Virus record (IMG/VR): IMGVR_UViG_3300025543_000200 | Coordinates: 1-24,709 of that record | DNA length: 24,709 nt | Direction: 5' to 3' (one strand) | Origin: a virus | Shown: one piece after another, positions 5,327 through 12,095 of the stretch | How positions within the stretch are numbered: position 1 is the stretch's first letter | Layout: every line of letters begins with the position of its first letter | Made by a program: the position numbers and the translations under genes | Notes under the pieces: model-generated | Database searches by the model: none | What the model was told of the DNA's origin: nothing | What the model saw: only the letters and a program-made list of their open reading frames with translations

Positions 5327-8300
5327 ATGCCAAGTACATATACAGTAAACCTCGGGATCGAGAAACCAGCCACCGGCGAACAATCCGGTACATGGGGCGA
5401 TACCACTAACGTTAACTTTGATATTCTGGACCAAGCCGTAAACGGCGCGGCGCGGGTTACGCTTACTTCGGCGGGCTCTTCGGGGTCCCCTAACACCTTG
5501 GCCATTACAAACGGCGCTACTTCGGATGGGCGCAATAAATGGGTTGAATTTTACAGTTCAGGCGATCTTGGTGGCAACGTTTTTGTTCAATTAGACCCCA
5601 ATGATGCGGAAAAGATTGTTTTTGTAAGAAATAGTCTGGCAAGTAGTCGGTCTATTTTGCTTTTCCAAGGGACATATAACTCTGGCAGGGACCTAGAAAT
5701 ACCTGCGGGCGTTGATATGGTCGTGAAGTTTGATGGTGGCGGCGCAAGTGCGGCTACTGTTACGGACGTTTTCACCAAATTACGAGCTACTGAGATAACT
5801 ACTCCGACTTTGACGGGGGGTACTGTTGTTGCAAGCACAAGCTTAAACATTGCGGGCGACGGGGCGACTGTTACCGGCATTAAAGACGAAGACAACATGG
5901 CGTCAAACAGCGCCACAAAACTGGCTACACAGCAGTCTATTAAGGCGTATGTAGATAGTCAGGTTGGCACTGTTGACACACTTGCAGAGATACTTGCTAA
6001 CGGCAACACGACTGGCGGCACTGATATTGCGGTGTCTGCTAACGACGACATTACGTTTACGGATAGCAGCAAAGCCATCTTCGGTGCTGGGTCTGACTTA
6101 CAGATTTACCATGATGGGTCGCATAGTCGCATAGATGAGCAAGGTACTGGTGTCCTATTCCTTCAAACAAACGGAAACAATATTCAGCTTAATAAAGGAA
6201 CAAGCGAAAATATGCTTGTTGCAAATGTGGATGGTTCTGTTGACCTTTACTACGATAACAGCAAGAAACTCGCCACCACAGCCACAGGTATTGACGTAAC
6301 TGGCACAGCCGTAACGGACGGTCTGACTGTTCAAGCGACTTCTGGTAGTTCAACTGGAGTAATAAGGTCTGCTGCTGGATCAAACTCCACATTATACCTT
6401 GATACGCAAGACACAACTTCTCTTAGTTACATAACGGTTAGTGGGTCTTTAGGTATTGCCACGGGTTCTGGAACACCAGAGCGTATGCGCATCTCAGCAG
6501 CGGGTGATCTGGAATTAATACAGAGTAATAACCTCTACTGGAAACACGCAGGTGGTGGAACCATACGGGCTGGAATAACTGCCGATAGTGCAGACAATCT
6601 TAAATTTTCAACAGGTTCATCTGACAGCACTGCAATGACCATCGACTCGTCGCAGCGGGTTTTGATTGGTGGACAAACAACGGTCCCAATGGGCGGCACT
6701 AATTTCTCAGTCCAGTTGCAAGGCAGCAGTTTTGCAACAACATCTAATGTTATTCAGAGGTACGGCGATAGTTCAGCGGGTGGCATGTTTGCTTTTGCAA
6801 AGTCTCGTAATGCTACGATTGGAAGTCAGACAATCGTTCAAGATGACGACCAATTAGGTAAAATTAGATGGTACGGCTCAAACGGAAGTAATTTTACATA
6901 TTACGCGGCAGAGATTGCCGTAGATGTAGATGGCGCTCCGAGTTCTGGGGCAGACATGCCCGGACGTATTGTTTTCAGCACGACAGCGGATGGTGCAGGT
7001 TCCCCAACCGAGCGTATGCGGATTTCTAATAACGGGATTAGTACGTTTACTGTCAGGACAAGTGTGGGGGGGCCGATTACCGGAGTATCCCCTGACGCAG
7101 CCTTTACTGTTCAAAACGCAGGTGCAGACATAGGAAAAATTACCGCAGTGTTTGGGGCAGACGAAAATAACAATTCGCTTACCAACAATACAAACAAAGA
7201 AGCTCGTGTAGGTATTCCTCATTACGCAACTGCGGAAGAACCACCAACTTTATTTTACACTTCGTCTACTAGCAGTGAGAATCAGCTCACTATAGGTGGC
7301 GGAACTTCTCGCATGAATGCGATGACCAGTATTAGATTTAGAACGGCATCAAACACAAATACTGTTACTGGCACCGAAGCCATGCGGATTGACTCGTCGC
7401 AGCGGGTTTTGATGGGAACGGGAACAGGTGCAACCAGCACAATCACCAATGGCTGGTGGAATGGATCAACTTCATACTCAGGCATCCTGAATGTTCAAAA
7501 CGTGAACGACGGTTCGGCACAAAAATACGTCAGCTTGGCTGTGTCTCGGCACAGTAATGACGCTGAAGCAGGCCAGTTAGGGTTTGCTAAATCTCGTGGT
7601 GCTACAGCAAACTCAAAAACAACCGTTGGGAATGGTGACACTCTGGGGCTTATTACGTTCCAAGGCGCAGATGGAAGTAATTTTGTAGAAGCCGCTAGAA
7701 TTACTGGGTCAACGGACAACACAGCGTCCGGCGATGAGATGCCCGGACGCCTTCAGTTTTACACCACAGCCGTTGGCGCAGCTTCCCCAACCGAGCGGTT
7801 CCGAATTGATAGTAGCGGAGATGCTACGTTTAAAACAGGTGGGATGAACCTAAAACTTCCCTACAACTCAACAACAAACAACAGCGCCAATTTGAGTTGG
7901 GGGATGCTTCAACTTGGAAACAACGGAGCTAACCGACTTATAGGGGGTAATACCCAAACTGGTGGTGCCTTTGAGTTCGTCGTAAATAACACAGTAGACC
8001 TTTCTAGTAGTAACTCTGGCTCTCACAACGGCCTAATGGCTATGAGTATAGGCTCTGGCGGCGCAGTAGAAATGCACACTCCCGACAGCGGCCTTGGTCT
8101 TTATATCAACAACACCACACACGACTCTATTTTGCAAATCCAAGCATCTGCGGCTAATAAAAACTCCGTAATAAGATTTGCAGACGGTGATGATGCTGAC
8201 GTTGGTCTTATTGATTACGATCATAACGATGACAGTATGGACCTAACTACCAATGCACTTAATAATGGGCTAGAGATTAGTGCCATAAGGGGCAAATACT

Positions 8301-8725
8301 CTTTTAAGAGCATTGAAAACTACGGAACCAGTAATTACAACTTTACGCCAGCTCCGGGGGTTGTTTTTCAGCGAAAAGGTATCATAGGCGACGATGTTAA
8401 GATCAGAGTTTTTCAAGGCGGCTATACTTATACTGGTGGTAGCATTGAGTTCGTCATCCGAAAAAACGGCGGTACTCAAACTAGCGTAGGTTCTGGTGTA
8501 ATTTACTTCAACGGACGAGAATCTGAAGACAACCATGTAATTGTAGGTTACAACGAAAGTTCCCAAATTGTTGTAAACGCAGATACTTATGCAGGAACTT
8601 ACGCCGATGGTAAATTTACCTTTGCCATTAGAGGCACAAATGGCGACAGCCACATCACTGTTATGAATCGTCTTGGCTCTGAAGTTTATATGGCCTTAAA
8701 GTTTAACATTTTGTACACAGGATAA
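5327..8725 (+). CDS. Tail fibre / receptor-binding protein (1132 aa)
   Basis: AAGGA at 5314-5318 precedes the start. The N-terminus (NLGIEKPATGEQSGTWGD, TTNVNFDILDQAVNG) is the conserved virion-attachment head I know from tail fibres of cyanophages and other marine phages. The shaft contains LQIYHDGSHSRIDEQGTG, VDLYYDNSKKLATTATGIDV and several ERMRIS/MRIDSSQRV phrases, typical of repetitive beta-structured shaft modules. A large module is present twice (about residues 480-567 and 742-827). The C-terminal ~130 residues (starting near NYGTSNYNFTPAPGVVF) differ from the shaft and are the best candidate for the receptor-binding tip. I see no autoproteolytic chaperone domain or enzyme motif. It probably forms trimers on the tail that bind the host surface. 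Confidence 0.88.
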   Translation: MPSTYTVNLGIEKPATGEQSGTWGDTTNVNFDILDQAVNGAARVTLTSAGSSGSPNTLAITNGATSDGRNKWVEFYSSGDLGGNVFVQLDPNDAEKIVFVRNSLASSRSILLFQGTYNSGRDLEIPAGVDMVVKFDGGGASAATVTDVFTKLRATEITTPTLTGGTVVASTSLNIAGDGATVTGIKDEDNMASNSATKLATQQSIKAYVDSQVGTVDTLAEILANGNTTGGTDIAVSANDDITFTDSSKAIFGAGSDLQIYHDGSHSRIDEQGTGVLFLQTNGNNIQLNKGTSENMLVANVDGSVDLYYDNSKKLATTATGIDVTGTAVTDGLTVQATSGSSTGVIRSAAGSNSTLYLDTQDTTSLSYITVSGSLGIATGSGTPERMRISAAGDLELIQSNNLYWKHAGGGTIRAGITADSADNLKFSTGSSDSTAMTIDSSQRVLIGGQTTVPMGGTNFSVQLQGSSFATTSNVIQRYGDSSAGGMFAFAKSRNATIGSQTIVQDDDQLGKIRWYGSNGSNFTYYAAEIAVDVDGAPSSGADMPGRIVFSTTADGAGSPTERMRISNNGISTFTVRTSVGGPITGVSPDAAFTVQNAGADIGKITAVFGADENNNSLTNNTNKEARVGIPHYATAEEPPTLFYTSSTSSENQLTIGGGTSRMNAMTSIRFRTASNTNTVTGTEAMRIDSSQRVLMGTGTGATSTITNGWWNGSTSYSGILNVQNVNDGSAQKYVSLAVSRHSNDAEAGQLGFAKSRGATANSKTTVGNGDTLGLITFQGADGSNFVEAARITGSTDNTASGDEMPGRLQFYTTAVGAASPTERFRIDSSGDATFKTGGMNLKLPYNSTTNNSANLSWGMLQLGNNGANRLIGGNTQTGGAFEFVVNNTVDLSSSNSGSHNGLMAMSIGSGGAVEMHTPDSGLGLYINNTTHDSILQIQASAANKNSVIRFADGDDADVGLIDYDHNDDSMDLTTNALNNGLEISAIRGKYSFKSIENYGTSNYNFTPAPGVVFQRKGIIGDDVKIRVFQGGYTYTGGSIEFVIRKNGGTQTSVGSGVIYFNGRESEDNHVIVGYNESSQIVVNADTYAGTYADGKFTFAIRGTNGDSHITVMNRLGSEVYMALKFNILYTG
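6644..7807 (+). repeat. Duplicated shaft module within the tail fibre
   Basis: A 23-base identical string coding DSSQRVL lies at 6644-6666 and 7391-7413, 747 bases (249 codons) apart. Downstream of each, similar segments appear at 6764-7027 and 7550-7807, sharing FAKSR-x-AT, DGSNF/NGSNF, DMPGR/EMPGR and G-A-[GA]-SPTER-[MF]-RI. The order is the same in both copies, so this is an internal duplication of a shaft unit that has since diverged. Confidence 0.85.
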
Positions 8726-8729
8726 ACTC

Positions 8730-8978
8730 ATGACAGAAACAATAACACATGCGTTTGTAAGTAAATCAGAAGCAGATGCACCTGATCCAGCAAACAATTT
8801 TCCGGGCAAACAAAACGTAGCGATTACGGCAACATATGATGGGCAGACAAAGCCATTCGAGGGGCTTATCGCAACAGACAGTAGTTTTTCGGACGAACAA
8901 TACGGCGATGCTTATTTTAACGCTATTGAAGGGCATATCTATGTCACTTTTGGGTTGCCTGACCCGACTCAAGATTAA
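8730..8978 (+). CDS. Small protein after the tail fibre, possible fibre accessory (82 aa)
   Basis: The gene starts 4 bases after the fibre stop with AGGAT (8719-8723) as ribosome-binding site. The protein is acidic and soluble, with a hydrophilic N-terminus (FVSKSEADAPDPANNFPGKQN) followed by beta-like stretches (VAITATYDGQTKPFEGLIA, GHIYVTFGLPDP). It has no membrane span and matches no family I recognise. Small genes directly after a fibre gene often encode fibre-assembly chaperones or caps, so that role is a reasonable guess from position only. Confidence 0.75.
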   Translation: MTETITHAFVSKSEADAPDPANNFPGKQNVAITATYDGQTKPFEGLIATDSSFSDEQYGDAYFNAIEGHIYVTFGLPDPTQD

Positions 8979-9005
8979 CCCGTAACCAGCAAGGAGAAAT
9001 AAACA

Positions 9006-9377
9006 ATGGCTGTTACACACACTTGGTCAGTAAGTGACCAACTTCAAACCAGAACACAGGATGGGCTTTCCGAAGTCGTATTCTCAGTAGTCTGGAACCT
9101 ATCGTCAGAAGAAACTGTAGACGGAACAACCTACAGCATTTCATCTGCAAACCAGATCAGTTTGAACACTGATAACCTAGACCCTGCGACGTTCACAGCG
9201 TTTGCAGACTTGACAGAAGCGCAGGTCGTAGGTTGGGCCAAGGCAACTATTGACGCCAACGCCGCTGAAGGCGAAGGTGTACCCTGTGCGGAATGGGAAG
9301 CGGGACATGATCGCAATATTGCGAAACAAATCAACCCGCCAACAGCCGTAGAAACCGCGCCGTGGGCTGCGGAATAA
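9006..9377 (+). CDS. Small conserved phage protein, DUF7936-like (123 aa)
   Basis: AAGGAG at 8991-8996 gives a clear start. The N-terminal half is a beta hairpin-rich segment (THTWSVSDQL, GLSEVVFSVVWNLS). The second half has DPATFTAFADLTEAQVVGWAKATIDANA, followed by EWEAGHDRNIAKQINPPTAVETAPW. The pattern W-x-[VI] ... Y/FADLTEAQVxGWxKA ... I..Q..P....PW is one I associate with the DUF7936 family of phage proteins (not verified), whose function is unknown. Genes of this type commonly sit beside tail-fibre genes. Soluble, no signal peptide. Confidence 0.8.
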   Translation: MAVTHTWSVSDQLQTRTQDGLSEVVFSVVWNLSSEETVDGTTYSISSANQISLNTDNLDPATFTAFADLTEAQVVGWAKATIDANAAEGEGVPCAEWEAGHDRNIAKQINPPTAVETAPWAAE

Positions 9378-9402
9378 CTTAACCTTAGAAAAGGAGATCG
9401 AA

Positions 9403-9633
9403 ATGGCTGAGAAAAAAACAACGCCTATCGTGATCGACGACAAAGAATACACTTTTGAAGATATGACCCCTGAACAACAGGAAATGGTAAATCACGTTGC
9501 AGATTTGGATCGCAAGCTCGCATCAGCACGGTTTAACATGACCCAGCTTGAAGGCGGTAAAAAGTTCTTTATTGATATGCTTAAAGCAGCTTTAGAAGAT
9601 ACACCTGAAAACGCGCAAGAAGCCGCTGAATAG
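9403..9633 (+). CDS. Small helical phage protein, DUF6447-like (76 aa)
   Basis: AAAAGGAG at 9389-9396 precedes the ATG. The protein has a short beta start (TTPIVIDDKEYTFEDMTPEQQ) and a long helix with heptad character (MVNHVADLDRKLASARFNMTQLEGGKKFFIDMLKAALE), ending in an acidic tail. This I/V-D-x-x-E/K-Y-x-[FL] start followed by a single helix resembles the DUF6447 small phage proteins from memory. It probably forms a helical hairpin or dimer. The position between fibre-associated genes and the hub gene suggests tail assembly, with no direct evidence. Confidence 0.8.
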   Translation: MAEKKTTPIVIDDKEYTFEDMTPEQQEMVNHVADLDRKLASARFNMTQLEGGKKFFIDMLKAALEDTPENAQEAAE

Positions 9634-9646
9634 ATAAGGTTATGAA

Positions 9647-11572
9647 ATGGCGTTTACCAAGTTACAGTTCCGTCCCGGCGTAAATAGGGAAACCACCTCC
9701 TACACCAATGAAGGGGGTTGGTTTGACTGTGACATGGTGCGCTTTCGTTTTGGCACTCCTGAAAAAATGGGCGGATGGGAAAAGTATTCCGGCAAAAGCT
9801 TTTTAGGCACATGTCGGGCACTTAAACCCTTCGTTGCATTAGACGGCACAAGCTATTTAGGCGTCGGAACCCACCTTAAATATTACATAAACGAAGGCGG
9901 CGGATATAACGATATCACCCCTATTCGTACCACAACTGCCGCGGGGGACGTAACATTCTCCGCGACAAACGGCTCTTCGGTTATCACTGTGACAGATACG
10001 GGCCACGGGGCGTCTGACAACGACTTTGTTACGTTTTCGGGGGCCGTCTCTTTAGGCGGAAACGTAACTGCGGCTGTTTTAAACCAAGAATACCAAGTAT
10101 TTAACGTGGTAAACGCCAATACTTACGAAATTAAAGCCCGAGAAGTAGCAACAGTTAGCGCGATTACTATTGATGGACAGTATTCTCCCACACTGGTGGT
10201 AGCTGACGGATCAGACACCGGGAACGGCGGCTCTAGTGTCGTGGGCACCTATCAAATTACCGTTGGGTTGGACACCACTGTGGCCGGAACAGGTTGGGGC
10301 GCAGGTACATGGTCCCGTGGAACGTGGGGATCGGGCGCTACTTTGACTGCGGTTGGGGACACGCTTCGTATTTGGAGCCATGATAACTTTGGCGAAGACT
10401 TAATCATTAATGTTCGTAACGGCGGCATATATTATTGGGATAAGTCCACCAGTTCGGCACCTTTTACTCCCGCAGTAGAACTTTCGAGCCTTGCAGGAGC
10501 GGACGCAACTACGCCTACTATTGCAAAACAAGTCATGATTTCGGACCGGGATCGGCATGTTATTGTGTTTGGGTGTGATTCCCAGACAAATATCGGGGTC
10601 CAAGACCCTCTTTTAATACGGTTTTCAGACCAAGAGAACCCTCTTACATGGTCCGCTCAAGCAACCAACACGGCGGGTGATCTAAGGATCGGTACGGGCT
10701 CTGAGATAATCACGGCCCTCGAAACACGTCAACAAATCTTGGTATTTACCGATAAATCGCTTCACGCGATGCAGTATTTAGGGCCTCCGTTTACTTTCGG
10801 CATCAACCTTATTTCTGAAAATATTACAATTGCCAGTCCTTTGTCTGCCGTTGCGGTAGACGATATGGTGTTTTGGATGGGTGAAGAAGAGTTTTACATG
10901 TACGGCGGGGGTGTTCAAAAGCTCCCATGCTCTGTGCGGGCATATGTGTTTGAGGACTTTAACACGCAGCAACAAGAAAAAGTTACGGCTTCCATTAACT
11001 CCTCTTATTCCGAAATATGGTGGTTTTATCCGTCCGCTAACTCCGACACGGTAGATCGGTACGTGGTTTACAACTACCAAGAGCAAGTTTGGTATTATGG
11101 TCAGCTATCCCGGACAGCGTGGATTGACCGCGGCATTGCGCAGTATCCTATTGCGGCGTCTACTGACGGTTACCTGTATTTCCATGAATTTGGGGTTGAT
11201 GACGGCAGTGTAAACCCACCGGCCGCAATCAACGCGTATATAGAAAGCAGCCAAATGGCGATGGGTTCGGGGGACAACTTTGTTCTACTGAGCAAAATGA
11301 TACCGGACGTTACCTTCTCCACGTCCACGTCGCCGTCTCCAATTGTTGATTTTACCTTTGAAACAAGAAACTTTCCGGGCGCAAATTACAGCACGGTGAC
11401 CACAAGCAACGTGGCTCGCACGTCCACCGTACCCATTGAACAATTTACTAACCAAGTTAATCTACGGCTAAGAGGGCGATCTTTTGCATTTAAGATAGCC
11501 TCCGGCGACACGGGTGTGGGCTGGCGTCTAGGTACGCCCCGGATTGACATAAGACCGGATGGACGCCGATGA
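9647..11572 (+). CDS. Tail hub/nozzle protein resembling P22 gp10 packaged-DNA stabilisation protein (641 aa)
   Basis: Translation starts 13 bases after the previous stop with AAGG upstream. The N-terminus (LQFRPGVNRETTSYTNEGG, WFDCDMVRFRFGTPEKMGGW) is characteristic of P22 gp10-like/tail-nozzle proteins of podoviruses. Repeated blades are visible: YLGVGTHLKYYI, DTLRIWSHDNFGEDLIIN, HVIVFGCDSQT, QILVFTDKSLHAMQYLG, MVFWMGEEEFYMYGGGV and SEIWWFYPSANSD. Such a series indicates a beta-propeller. The C-terminal RSFAFKIASG and WRLGTPRIDIRPDGRR also fit. An inserted Trp/Gly cassette GWGAGTWSRGTWG lies at 216-228. In P22 this protein extends the tail below the adaptor; the same job is likely here. The end overlaps the next gene in ATGA. 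Confidence 0.85.
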   Translation: MAFTKLQFRPGVNRETTSYTNEGGWFDCDMVRFRFGTPEKMGGWEKYSGKSFLGTCRALKPFVALDGTSYLGVGTHLKYYINEGGGYNDITPIRTTTAAGDVTFSATNGSSVITVTDTGHGASDNDFVTFSGAVSLGGNVTAAVLNQEYQVFNVVNANTYEIKAREVATVSAITIDGQYSPTLVVADGSDTGNGGSSVVGTYQITVGLDTTVAGTGWGAGTWSRGTWGSGATLTAVGDTLRIWSHDNFGEDLIINVRNGGIYYWDKSTSSAPFTPAVELSSLAGADATTPTIAKQVMISDRDRHVIVFGCDSQTNIGVQDPLLIRFSDQENPLTWSAQATNTAGDLRIGTGSEIITALETRQQILVFTDKSLHAMQYLGPPFTFGINLISENITIASPLSAVAVDDMVFWMGEEEFYMYGGGVQKLPCSVRAYVFEDFNTQQQEKVTASINSSYSEIWWFYPSANSDTVDRYVVYNYQEQVWYYGQLSRTAWIDRGIAQYPIAASTDGYLYFHEFGVDDGSVNPPAAINAYIESSQMAMGSGDNFVLLSKMIPDVTFSTSTSPSPIVDFTFETRNFPGANYSTVTTSNVARTSTVPIEQFTNQVNLRLRGRSFAFKIASGDTGVGWRLGTPRIDIRPDGRR

Positions 11573-11865
11573 GTAGAGGCCTTGTACTTCCCTTTTTTCC
11601 GGTAGCACCGACAGGCTACGATCCGGCTTACCAAATGGAAGTGGTTCGGGCTTTTTCTGTGTTCTTGGCTCAAATAAATAATCCGGGACCTTGGCAGGCC
11701 TCGGCCTTAACTCTGCCTAATTTGCAGACAGACAACTATAACCTACCTCTTGGGGGCGTGTTTCAGTATGGCGACGAGCTTCGTATTACTGTTGAAAATA
11801 AGCCTTATTTGCGAGGTTCTACAGCAACGGGGGCCGTGGGTAGTGTCGCGGTGACAATAACATGA
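11569..11865 (+). CDS. Conserved small tail-associated protein with C-terminal ATGxVGSVxVT motif (98 aa)
   Basis: The ATG overlaps the stop of the hub gene (ATGA). The N-terminal part, LVLPFFPVAPTGYDP..YQMEVVRAFSVFLAQI, is conserved in marine phage genomes as far as I remember and always follows the gp10-like gene. The middle (LTLPNLQTDNYNLPLGGVFQYGDELRI) is beta-rich. The last 14 residues, TATGAVGSVAVTIT, match the beta unit of the 257-aa repeat protein and the end of the 100-aa protein. It is probably a small partner of the hub protein or a fibre-attachment subunit. No membrane segment or catalytic motif is seen. Confidence 0.8.
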   Translation: MSRGLVLPFFPVAPTGYDPAYQMEVVRAFSVFLAQINNPGPWQASALTLPNLQTDNYNLPLGGVFQYGDELRITVENKPYLRGSTATGAVGSVAVTIT

Positions 11866-12095
11866 CGGATGAAACAGTAATTACAATGGCCGATGGATCA
11901 AGATGGCGACCAGCCACTAGCCGAGAGGTGGTAAGATGTGTTACATGTAGTAATGAGGTGGATACCCCTGAAGAGATTGCTTCTTATCCAGACGGGAATT
12001 GCCCTAATTGCGGTTCTTCATGGACTGGAGAAGAAAATAGAAGTACAATGATTCAGGTTACCATGCCTGACAGTATCACAGGTGGAGCGGGATAA
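11862..12095 (+). CDS. Small zinc-ribbon protein (77 aa)
   Basis: The start overlaps the preceding TGA, and its own TAA shares a base with the next ATG. Two Cys pairs, CVTC (26-29) and CPNC (47-50, followed by GSSW), are separated by 17 residues and form a standard zinc-ribbon arrangement. The N-terminus has a short beta start, ETVITMADGSRWRPATSREVVRC. The rest is polar. Zinc ribbons can serve structural or nucleic-acid-binding roles. Here the neighbours are tail and ejection-protein genes, so it may be a structural zinc clip or an assembly factor rather than a regulator. I do not recognise a named family. Confidence 0.8.
   Translation: MTDETVITMADGSRWRPATSREVVRCVTCSNEVDTPEEIASYPDGNCPNCGSSWTGEENRSTMIQVTMPDSITGGAG

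Noticed and set aside
9378-9402. Short CCTT/AAGG inverted repeat in the gap before the 76-aa gene
   Set aside because: The stem is only 4 bp and overlaps the Shine-Dalgarno sequence of the next gene; too weak to call.
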